Assembly (NCBI RefSeq): GCF_024868665.1
Contig: NC_079891.1
Span: 29,652,665 to 29,716,664 of the forward strand
Origin: Triplophysa rosa
Taxonomy: Eukaryota > Chordata > Actinopteri > Cypriniformes > Nemacheilidae
Direction: 5' to 3'
DNA length: 64,000 nucleotides
This document shows positions 1 to 10,400 of this stretch, piece by piece (position 1 is the first letter of the stretch; each line of letters begins with the position of its first letter). The translations under genes were made by a program, and so were the position numbers. The notes beneath the pieces were generated by a model. That model was not told the origin of the DNA. It made no database searches and saw nothing but the letters and a program-made list of their open reading frames with translations.

Positions 1-133
1 TGTAAAACGACAACAGTCTACAATAACCGCTACATTATTAGGTAAGAGTTGGATTATTAAAACTGTAACACTGTTACACATTGTTTACCTGAAACCTACA
101 GCTGTACTACATATACAACATGGATTAGCACAA

Positions 134-468
134 TTACTTTATATTGTAAGCCCTCAATTTAACATGTACACATGACGTATTTATCATACTTACAGCTTGT
201 GCTTCTGAGACGCTTGCTGGTCCAAATAAAGTTGGTATTGACTTATCTTTCAGGGTCAAGCAGCTGGCAAATCCCGCGTTGAACTCGCCAAAATTTGAGA
301 AGCAGTTGTCGGTAAAATGACGAGCACATAACACAAGGTTGGAATTGTACTGCAGTGGTATCGTGGAAAAAAAACATTTAGCCACTGATCCTTCACATCG
401 TCATCCTTTGACAGTGAAAACAAAGTACATTTGCGTTCACAGCACAAAACACAGCATCTCCTCGACAT
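134..468 (-). pseudogene. THAP-domain first exon with a frameshift
   Basis: Reading leftwards from an ATG at 468 (MSRRCCVLCC), the translation has a Cys-x2-Cys pair and a QWLN motif. It then leaves frame at a run of eight T (minus strand, about 369-376). The next frame continues with LCARHFTDNCF, which supplies the C-x2-H pair, and ends with a block of the form AGFASCLTLKDKSIPTLFG. This order, C2..W..C-x2-H plus a C-terminal proline block, is the THAP zinc-finger DNA-binding domain found in host factors and in P-element-like transposases. The homology ends just before a good splice donor (GCT|GTAAGT, near 194), so this looks like exon 1 of a spliced gene whose other exons lie outside the window. 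The break is one T in a homopolymer, so sequencing error and real decay are both possible. Whether it is a host gene or a transposon gene cannot be told here. Confidence 0.6.
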
Positions 469-804
469 GTTGTATACGCAACACTACCTGAAGTGCTAGT
501 GGGCAGGTCAGAGTGTTCCTATTTCGCGGGAAGGCGGGGATTGTGCTGATGCATTACACTGTGACGTATCGATGTTACACTCAAAAGATTCGAAAGCCTA
601 ACGATTTGTTTGGGCGGTTCGGAGTCGACTCCTTACTTTGGAAGCCAATATCTTAATTTATAGACTTTTTGGATTAACAATTTTGCAGATTGTTAAAATT
701 GAAGGAAAGCTACGTTACACACTGCAATTTTATGAGATTCATGAAACCTGCTCTTTAAACATTTGAACAATGGTGTCCTGTGGTGTGGTAACTGTGGTAT
801 AAGC

Positions 805-885
805 GGAATAATTGACTCCGGTCCGTTCAATTATTCATTATTCATTAACTTTCGAATAATTGAATGGCCCGTCTTCAATTATTCC
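805..885. repeat. imperfect 32-bp-arm palindrome
   Basis: The arms 805-836 and 854-885 are inverted copies with 27 of 32 positions paired, separated by 17 bases. Both arms begin or end with GGAATAATTGA and its complement. It could be the core of a small MITE or a relic of transposon ends. No function is assigned. Confidence 0.75.
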
Positions 886-1619
886 TTACATATTATGTAG
901 GACATTTCACAACTAAACTCAAATCTCCTTGTTTAGCAAATGCCTGTCTCTCACTGTTACTGTAAGTTTTTTTTTTCACTACCAAACAGGTTTCTTATCT
1001 CTTTTTTAGTCTGATCCATGGCATGTGAGGTCAGCACGTGTCACAGTTTAACCCATCAAAGACCAGATAAAAGCTCACAGCTCATCCTCTTAATCCCAAA
1101 CCCATACATGCCCAGGTCATGGTGTGATGTTCAAATACTCCACTAACACACAAACATGTGGACACATGTCTCACTTTGTCACTTATATGTTATTCATCCT
1201 TAAATATTAATCATCTTAAACATTTATATAACATTTGCATTGCAACACGCTGTCCCTGGCATTCAAACACATGAGGCCATCATTGTTAGCGCTTTTCTCT
1301 GTATAATATTTCTGCTTCTCTCTCATTCGTTTTTTTTCCTCTTGTTTATTTTTGTCATGCACACAATATTCAGTCAAGTCAGTAATTTTAAGGCTGATAT
1401 AAACACAAGATGACTGATATATTATTTCCCTCATTCATCCATTCTAGTCCATATCATTTTCTACATTACACAGCCTGTTTTGTCCAGCTGTTAGATATCC
1501 GATACCCTAATCCTAAAATTACATAAACAGTACCATTTTACAGGAATTGACCCTGACACTCAGTGATGCAAGCACGTCATCATTTATATGACACACATGA
1601 TATCTGTTGTTGAAAACTA
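886..1619. other. no gene seen
   Basis: AT-rich sequence without conserved coding similarity that I recognise. The short ORF on the minus strand at 1216-1434 has low-complexity content and no motif. Confidence 0.5.
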
Positions 1620-4358
1620 CAGTCCTGCTCACCATTATTGGCACCCTTGGTAAATATGAGCAAAGAAGGCTGTAAAAATAAATCTACATTGTTTGTCCTT
1701 TTGATCTTTTATTTAGAAAATATACAATATTCCAACATTTCATTAAAGGCGCAGTTCTTGAAAATCAGCGGCCATTAGCGTTGTATTATAGTTTTGCAAC
1801 GAGTCATTTGCTCACCCCTCCCTTTTGAAGTACGACAGTGGCCGCAACAGTAAAAAAAGATGTCATCTACTGAGACAGCGGATAGCAGTGATACAAGCAA
1901 CGATGTTTCTTTACAAAGGTAAGGCAATATATTAACGTAATTAATCATTTAACATGTATTCTATTGCGAAAGTTACTGTTACAATTCTATAATTAGATAT
2001 ATTTCTTGCGTGCTATCTAGTACACGCTGAGCGTAGTGAAGTAACTAAAGTTAGCTAATCGTAAATAGCAACGCTGTTCAAAGCGTTTGATCTGACAGCG
2101 ACATAGGCAGTTAGGTGTAAGTTAGTAGACGTTTGTCTCCCCCTTTGTAAAGTCAGGAACAACCGGAGTACGTACCGCATGGACGGAAAAACATTATTAT
2201 TCGGAGGTTATATGGCCATTTGTATAAAATGCTAACGTTACCGTTTCAACAAAACAGTTGTTTGGTAAACATTGAAAAAGTGGAAACATTGAAAATGTTG
2301 AATTATCTTACCAGTCTAGCAGAAAACAGGCAACTTCAGCGTCGCCTTGAAAACATTTGTCTTTCAACAGTGCCTTCCATCTGGTAATAGATAACACCGA
2401 TGTTTATCCTGGATTTCTGCCGCCGTTTGTCTCTAATTCATCTGGCAGCATCACGTTTGCGCTTCTTTGACGACGGAGATTCACGCTCTGTCGGCTCTTG
2501 TGCACAATACGCATGGTCCTCCATTTTATCAAAACTTCTAAGACAGAACAATCAATTGCTTCAGCTAGACGACAACTACTCCTCCTCCTCTCCGTACTAC
2601 GACTTACTACTTTGTGCGTCTTCAACTCAGTGATGACGCAAGCTGCTTCTAAAAATTTTTTTTTATTTCTATTTTTATGAAATTCGCTCTGTAGAGCTGT
2701 TTGTTCGTTAGAGCTTACTGTACAAAACATGGCTGCGCAACATAACAAATTCCATGTAGATAGGCCCGCTCCCTATGTAGATACAACTGGTTTATTCTAA
2801 GGTAATAAAAACATAACTTTTCATTACGTAAGGTTTTTATACACATCTAAAGACACCGTTTTGTATGTTATATTGCATTTCTGTTAATAGATCATACAAA
2901 ACATCCCGCATTGTACCTTTAAAGTAAAACAATTTGAAGTAGGGGGAATATCACATTGAGAATTTTTTTCTCTAATACACCCTGGCCACAATTATTGGTA
3001 CCCCTAGAAATTCTTATGAGTAAATACCTCCCAAGTATATTCCCATTGATATTTACATTTTCTTAGCACACCAAGGTGACTAGAAACATGATGTTGTCCA
3101 GTTATGACTTCTTGTTGCACAGGAGAATAAATATTAGTAACACAAAGCCCAACCCCCTCAATCATTTATCACAATGGATAAAACCAAAGAATATAGTTCT
3201 GATGTACAATATAGTTCTGTTGAGCTACAAAAAAATACAAAATGGCTTTAAGGAAATAGTTAAAACAATAAACAATGTCATTTCCAACATCAGGGCAATG
3301 ATCAAGAAGTTTTAATGGACTGGAGATGTTGAAAATCAGCTTGAAACAGGATGTGTGTCTATACTGTCTCAATGCACAACTAGGAGAAGAATTTGAGTGG
3401 TCAAAGATTCTTCAAAGAGCACATATGGAAAATTGCAGTAATCAGTTGAATTTTGGGGTCAGAGAGCATTTAATAAACATAAAGGAAAACTGCACCTCCA
3501 TCACCACAAGTTGTTTGGGACACTGTTCAAGAAACAAATCTTCTGCTCTTATGCAAAAATAAACTGCACCATATTAATCTGCCATACTGGAACTTCAACC
3601 AGGACTGGGGTCTATGGCCATATGGAATGAGAAAGAGTTTTTTTGGCAGCAATAACACAAGATAGGTTTGGTGCACACAGGGATAAAAGAATGCCCCATG
3701 TCCACAGTTAAATATGTCACCAGATCTTCATTGTTGTGAACCTATTTTTATACCAGAGGTTCTGGACATTTTGTTCAGATACATGTCATCATGTTTTATA
3801 TCAAATACCAACAAGTAAAAAAATCAAAACCTGACTTGCTCTGCTAGAAATATTATAATGGGTCGTGGTTAGATCGTCCATCAGCACACTGGTTCAAAAT
3901 AAACATCAACATCACTAAAAAATGGGTCACTGAACACAAAATCAAGATCCTGCCATAGCCATCCCAGTTCCCTGACCCGAACCCTATAGAAAATGAGTGA
4001 TATGAACTGAAGAAGAGGGAGGACCAAGATTTGAAGGATCTGGAGAAATTCTTTATGGAGGAATGGACTCAGATGACTCTCAATGTAATCTCAAACCTCA
4101 TCAGACTGAAAACACTCAGAGCTGATTTTCTTATAAATTAAGGTTGCGGGGTGAATTAAATACAACGGTGCCAATAATTGTGGCCAACATATATGGAAGA
4201 ATTTTTCCCCCCACTTCAAATTGTTCTCCTTCAATGAAATGTTGGAATTTTGTAGATTTTTTAAATAAAAGATTAAAAGGAGAAACAATGCAGATTTATT
4301 TTTACAGCCTTCTTTGCTCATATTTACCAAGGGTGCCAATAATGGTGAGCAGGACTGT
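1620..4358. mobile_element. Tc1/mariner-like transposon, inactive, carrying a second element
   Basis: The outer ends are long inverted repeats. The sequence from about 1620 to 1742 (starting near CCTGCTCACCATTATTGGCA) recurs as its reverse complement at about 4235-4358, and a second inner pair (CCACAATTATTGG near 2987 and its complement near 4170) supports a long terminal repeat. Plus-strand coding remnants lie between 3076 and 4140. Near 3970-4060 the translation reads PSQ.PDPNPIEN followed by ELKKRE and a FMEEW block, the usual C-terminal signature of Tc1-like transposases including the final acidic residue of the catalytic DDE triad. Several stops and frameshifts interrupt it, so no active enzyme is encoded. 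The 1747-2918 part is a separate insertion. Confidence 0.85.
1747..2918. mobile_element. TTAA-flanked non-autonomous DNA transposon nested in the Tc1 repeat
   Basis: The element starts AGGCGCAGT and ends with TTGTACCT, and is flanked on both sides by TTAA (1743-1746 and 2919-2922). It interrupts the left Tc1 repeat. Joining the flanks restores a sequence matching the uninterrupted right repeat (arm around 4225-4240). A TTAA duplication is the hallmark of the piggyBac superfamily, so that assignment is inferred. Shorter relatives are at 37578-38000 and 25020-25243. It contains short ORFs on both strands (for example 2404-2748 minus) with no recognisable domain. Confidence 0.75.
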
Positions 4359-4359
4359 A

Positions 4360-5002
4360 CATGAGTACATTAAGATGAATATGTTCATTATGCTTTTCAA
4401 TTCAACTTAATACACAATTAAAGAAAAACATTTTGATACTTCTAGGTATCTTAAAAGATCAGAGAATGAAGAATAAGAGAAACCCTTAGAAACATTCAAA
4501 CATTTCAGCTGTGGTCTCGATAATAACTGCCACACCAAATCCTCTATTTTGGACAGATAAGCCTCTTATGAGAGGCCAGATTTTTTCCTGGAGGCCACAT
4601 CTACTGAATCATTATACACAGTTATGACCACTGACCCAACAACACCAGAAAAATCTACAAACACCTGACTTTACACAAATACAGTATACTGCTTGTGCCT
4701 TCCATTAGTTAACAAAGAGAGCAACAAATACAAGTTTTACAATTATGAACACCTACATTCTGGAGGGTTACCAATAAAAAAAAATCAACTGCCCCATTCA
4801 AACCGCATTTTTATAACATTTTCAAACTCTATGGACACAACACTCTAATACACTCATAAAATTGAAAAGCTAATAACAATGATATTAAATATAGCGTATG
4901 ACAGAAATTGTGCTAGTGAACTTATTTGACTATGCGTATGACTCTTTCATCTCTCATTTCTTCTTCACTCACTCACCCTATTCTCTGCACAGTGCACACT
5001 GG
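4360..5002. other. no gene seen
   Basis: AT-rich spacer with no coding similarity or repeat structure that I can name. Confidence 0.45.
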
Positions 5003-5948
5003 GGCTGGGACCAGTGGCGTAACTTTGTTTTGAAAAGTGGTGGGGACAAAAACAATGAATAAATTGTTTCTGTCTCATTGGGAATATTTATCATATAAAG
5101 TAGCCCATTGCATACTCCGCTTTTTGACTCCAGCTCAGTTCCCAACCTGTCATTTGGGGAAGGTCACTTGCTGTTGCGGTGCATTACACTTATAAACAAT
5201 TTATCATGACTAAAAATGTCACTTTGTTGGTTTACACGTTTTTGTGCTTGGACACTGGATGCACAAGCAAGTGCTGCGAACGCAGATGATGCATGCATTT
5301 CATACTGGCCGCGTTTCTGCAGTCGCGGCTCTCTGTCTTCCGCAAAATTAACTTATGAGTGTGAGCAACGGGAGATTGTGAGAAAGCACCGCAACCTGCG
5401 TTTTCATCGACTTTTAGATGTTAATGGCCCCTAAACAAAACACACCTTCCGCAAGCACTTCTTAATTTTCTTCCAAAAAGTGGTGGGGACATGCCCCACC
5501 CGCAAATTATGGCTGGGACGATATATCATGTAATGTTTATGCTCAGTTTCTCAATGAATTACAGTTAAATGCCGACATACAAAAGTCAGAGCGTGCTCTC
5601 ACGCAGAAACTCTGAATATGGGACACAGAAGAACGATTTACACACACAGTTCCAGGAAATGCCAGTGGTCATATTCTATCGCTGTTCTTCAAACCTTTTC
5701 GGGTATTTTCATGATAATAAAGTATATTTATAATGTTGATGTTTGATGAGTGTTGTTTTTTAAAATACACGTTATAAACGACTCGATCTCGTAGTGATTT
5801 TAGATCGAGCAGCATTTCCTACTGATCAAAGAGCAGTAGTTCACGGAAGAGCTGTGCATAAAACACAGAATCCAAGCCTTTGCGATTTCAGAATCGACCT
5901 AGATAGGTATAATTAGTGTGAATCGCAATATATATTGCCACAGCCCTA
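5001..5948. mobile_element. MITE with ATATATC-type ends, interrupted by another element
   Basis: The outer element begins GGGCTGGGAC at about 5001 and resumes at 5511 with GGCTGGGACGATATATC. It ends near 5948 with ATATTGCCACAGCCCT, which is inverse to the start. Non-autonomous and without coding capacity; ends of this form suggest a hAT-type MITE. It is split by the insertion at 5012-5510. Confidence 0.6.
5012..5510. mobile_element. ~500-bp insertion with 9-bp target duplication
   Basis: The 9-mer GGCTGGGAC occurs at 5003-5011 and again at 5511-5519, directly flanking this block. It starts CAGTGGCGTAAC and carries the phrase AAGTGGTGGGGAC near both ends (about 5033 and 5478). An 8-9 bp duplication and a CAGTGGCG start are hAT-like; no clear inverted terminus is seen at the right end, so the class is tentative. 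Confidence 0.65.
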
Positions 5949-6149
5949 CTGCATTATACACAATGATTCGCACTCAAGAAAATGTTAATATATTAAATAC
6001 TTTTATTCCATGATGGGAGGCAGGTTAACACAAACGGGCCTACTGCACACACAGAGATTCTTCAATCTATTTGTGAAAGTGTGTGTGGATTTACAGCAGG
6101 ACAATAATCCAAGCACAGAGGATCCACACACACACGCACACACATACAC

Positions 6150-6420
6150 ACACGCAGTGTTTCCCATTCATTAATTAGACTATGGCGGTCTGCCATAATC
6201 TAATTTGTTCCGCCATAGTTTCAAAACAAACCAAAAAAATATCAATATCAAATATAACATATCATTGTGTTGTCTGTTTCCCATATTGATTTATTCGTCG
6301 CGGCCTGCCACACTATCAACACTGGCCGCCATGAATAGATTTTTACACTTACAATACAAGATATACATTTATCAGTATGTGTGGCCCCAGGGATTATAAA
6401 AAATTATTTAATAAAAATAA
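6150..6420. mobile_element. probable short MITE fragment
   Basis: Contains CAGTGTTTCCCATTCATTAA, the start of a repeat common in fish, followed by a local inverted repeat around TATGGCGG/CCGCCATA (about 6181-6222). The right boundary is not clear and no target duplication was found. Confidence 0.4.
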
Positions 6421-6431
6421 AAATATATAAA

Positions 6432-6620
6432 ACTAATATATATATATATATATATTAATTACAATAATCATGTTTACACATAATTAGATAAGAAACAGCA
6501 GCAGTTTCTAATACTAGTCCAGTTTTAATATTGTAACACAAAGTTTTTAATCTTGCTAATTTAGCATTGCACTAGTCTGTCTGTCTTTCTCCCATCTCTC
6601 TCTCTCTCTCGCTTTCTCTC
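6432..6620. repeat. TA and TC microsatellites
   Basis: (TA)n at about 6438-6456 and a TC/CT-rich tract at about 6594-6622. Confidence 0.85.
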
Positions 6621-7078
6621 TCTGGTAATCAAACTGAAACTGTGGCTGATTCTCAGAACTCTGCCAAAATTCTCTTTGGAACAACCAGAAAATCGGGGAC
6701 AATTTCTGGGACGCAATAACCTCCTGAGAGGCCATCAAAAACCTATTTAACATTTGTCAATTTGACACAAAAGGGTCAGAGGTAACAAAACTGAAGTGTG
6801 GGGTAATTTAAAACAGGTAAGAAAAGAAGCAATCTCTACCAACATCATGTCTGCTGTATTATAACAACAGAACGAATCTGTTCGTAGAACTTTTAAGATA
6901 TGTTAAAAGACAGCTCCTTTACCCTAAATAACCCTTAATTAAACTTATTGCTATTATAAATATAAGACCAAAGCACACCAACAAGAATGTAAAACACAAC
7001 GTAAGCTTACATACAGCAAAGCTAATTGTTTTTACATGGATACCATCAGACCTATCATGTACGCAACACATTTAAGGA

Positions 7079-7301
7079 GGCCGTTCACATTTTGCATCTA
7101 AAGCTGCGCGGAAAATGCACGTCACGCATGACCTACAGTGCGCTTGTGGCGTTCTGAAAAGTTGAAATATTTTCAAATTGATATGATGCCGGCGCGCCTA
7201 AAAAAAGAAGTGTGTCGTACCATATGCGCGTTGCTCTTGCCACGCGTCTATATTAAAAATAATGAACTTGTGCACGCAAAAGATGCAAAATGTGAACGGC
7301 C
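7079..7301. mobile_element. 223-bp MITE with perfect 21-bp ends
   Basis: The first 21 bases (GGCCGTTCACATTTTGCATC plus T) are the exact reverse complement of the last 21 (7281-7301). There is no coding capacity: the small ORF across it is a by-product of the element. Confidence 0.85.
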
Positions 7302-7468
7302 CGTAATCCAGTTTGATGTGCTCATATAATATCAATATTTCATAGGTCAAAGCAGTAGTGAGTCTTACAATTTATCAGAGACTTACATTAAACACAGAAT
7401 TGAGTGTTGTGGTACAGACAAGCCCAAAAGCATGACAACAACGCAATACTAAAACCAGCAATACTCAC

Positions 7469-10400
7469 AACATGAAGTCTTGCTCCCAGCAGGGCTGGTC
7501 TCCTCGCACGGTGATGGTCGTGCTCTTAACATTCTGGACTTTCAGTGTAACATACACATTCAACTTGTCTGCAAAGGAACACAAGAACAAGTTGAAATGC
7601 CAGTAACCAAACCTGTAAATTGAATCTTAATTTTTAAGTTATTGTTTTGGCCTTTATACAGTATATCTCAATATAGAAAATAGCAAAGAGAGGACAGGAA
7701 ATCATATGGGGTAAGAGAGAAAAGAATCAGAAAAGGATCATGAGCTGGGACTGAAACGCCGGTCACACAAAGAGATATGGTGCGTCGCAGCCCACTGGTT
7801 ACTGGCACTGACAAAACTCTCTAATTATCTTACTGGGATAATTCAGTTGACCCAATAATTAAAATTCTGGCATAATTTACTGACCCCTCATGCCGCATTG
7901 CTGCGTCCCAATTCGCATACTGTCTGTCCTAAATAGTATTCGAAAATATAATGTGTATGTCCCAAATAATAGTATGCTGAAATGAGTATTCTCAAAGTAC
8001 CCGGATGGTCTACTGTTTCCGGTGAAAATTCGAAGTGTGAATCCATGGACACTTAACAGCTGATATTACCCACAACTCACCGCGAGAGGGCACTGCAGAA
8101 ATAAAATTAAATAAAAGATGCTTTGCTAAGTTAATAAATGTAAGTATACAGTAAACATTACATGCAAAATAATAAATTAATAATTACGCAAGGAAGAGCT
8201 GTATTTTGATGTTCGTGACAGTTGAGGATCACAGTGTCGTCTAGGAACAACGGCCACTTCGTTTCGCGTTAGTATGTCCCAGTGCGTGCATACAGTTTTA
8301 CTACACACTAAAATGTATATACTTTTCCATAACAAAAACAGTACATACTTTAAGGGCATAGTATAAGTAGGCGAATAGGGACGCAGCATATGACTTTCAT
8401 CAGATGGAACAGAATTTTCAGTTATGGGTGAACTATCCCTTTAAGAAAACTTGACTGAACTTAACTTAAAAACTACTGAATGTACTGAATAAAGCAAATC
8501 ATGAGATGTCATGACAAGTATTGTAATGGAAAATTGAGATGTGACATCTTCCTCTTCCTGTTAAAGTTTGTGTGTTAAATATTCATGATTTTATGTAAAT
8601 GAAACAGTTATTATGTGCAGAGACAGACAGGTTCAAATAGACTGTCAGAGGTCAAAACAAGCAGGCATAATTAAACCTAGATATAAAGCAACACAGGAGC
8701 ATTTCAAAAGCTTTGGGTACAGAAGGTGTTTCTAACTGTCTGTCCGTAGTTCTACGAAAGAAACTCTCTATATAAGTCTAACCACTTTGAAAATGCTAAA
8801 TTTATTCAAAAATACGGCTTGAATATGGATAACAGAAGCATTATGAGCCATTGAGTTCCCATAGATATTTGAGGTGTATGGTTTCCCAATTATCTATTCA
8901 TTTTCTCTATCAGACTTAAAGATAATAAAAATTGGCATGGACCTGTAACATTGGGCTCTTGTCATTTGGGTCAGTAAGAGACCAGATAACACATAGCACT
9001 CTTGCATAGAGGTAACTTTTGCACAGACACGGACCTAACTAGCTTTTTATGCTATTATTAAATAATTATAGTATTTTCATCGCATAAAAAAACTGTATCT
9101 TTTGAGCTAATAAATATATGCACCACCCTGCACAAAGTCTTTCTAACATTATTCTGATACTTGGTTTGGTAAGGCCAAAGTACAAAAAAAAAAGAGCAAA
9201 TCAGATCTGGATCTTGACCCAGAACTCTGTGTACTGAATAATAAGGTGTTATGAAGACCTCAAAGCAGATTACCAAACCGATAAAGAGATGAGGGTATTA
9301 TTTTTGCCCTTTCTTTAAAGAAAATGTCAAAATAAGGTGTGTGTGTGTGTGCGTGCCTGCGCGTGTGTGTGTGTGTGTGTGAGAGAGAGAAAAAGAGAAA
9401 CTACCAAAAATTTGTCCATACTGACAGATGATGTATTTCTACATATATACTTCATACCATATTATTTGCAGATAATATTCTTCGCGTCCAGATATTTTTC
9501 CATAAAACAATGCATTCCTGATCCTGCGATTACTCTAAATTTAGCACATAAATATCAGCATGGGCTGAACTTCTCATCCGGTGGAATTAATCAGCAGTAG
9601 ATTGCTCAATGGCATTTCTCTTTACACCGCCGTTGTTCATCCAATCAAGTTCTGGCCTGAGAGGACAGAAATGAAGCACATTTATTTTGTACAATTCTGA
9701 ACGAAGGACGCTCTTAAAACAAACGAAAAAAAATTGTTCAATAAAACCATCAGACCACAAGTATCTGCGGACCACCTCCTCTTGTTTTGCTCTCCCACTT
9801 GATTTACTTCAACACATTCTGGTGTGTAATGAACCTTATAGAAGGTCCCAGAGAAAACGTGTCTGTCACTGAACACAACGTCTCAATCTTTCCAACCAAA
9901 ATTACCTGGCACGGCTAAGAAATATACAGTGGCGATTTTAACTCTTCAATTCTCCATCGCCAACACACGACGCTTTACTTCCCTCCAATTTACCTCGACC
10001 GTCAGTCTTGAGAAATATAAATGGATGGCAAACACAAGAATAACCATCCCAGTTGTTTTTTCTAATCAAGAATAAATAAATGGAGAAAGTGGAAAAACTG
10101 AGAAAATAGAGAAAGTCTTTTTTCGATAGAGATTTCTTTTTTCCCAACATATCACAATGAATACTGTTCCAAAGCAGCTTTACCAAATTTAGTGGCTCAT
10201 AAATGCAACAGTGAGCAAGCTCAGAATTTTCAAGTCACAATCAAAAACTCATTATTTAAACACCTATCAAATATTTTGCAATTTTATACCCATACCCTGT
10301 CTCAATGATTGTCTCAAACAGGTTACCTAAATAAAGCTGTGAACAATACAATTTTCCTCAGAGTGTGTATGCAAACATTAGTGTTGTCCTGTATGTTGAA

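Noticed and set aside
2404..2748. 114-codon minus ORF
   Set aside because: It lies wholly inside the TTAA-flanked element 1747-2918 and shows no domain or splice context.
1..7468. Fourth unc13b coding exon (next part of C2A)
   Set aside because: I looked on the minus strand for the expected continuation after WEQDFMF and found none; it is probably beyond the left edge.
9337..9392. Possible tandem array of interest (CRISPR-like)
   Set aside because: It is a dinucleotide microsatellite with no spacers.
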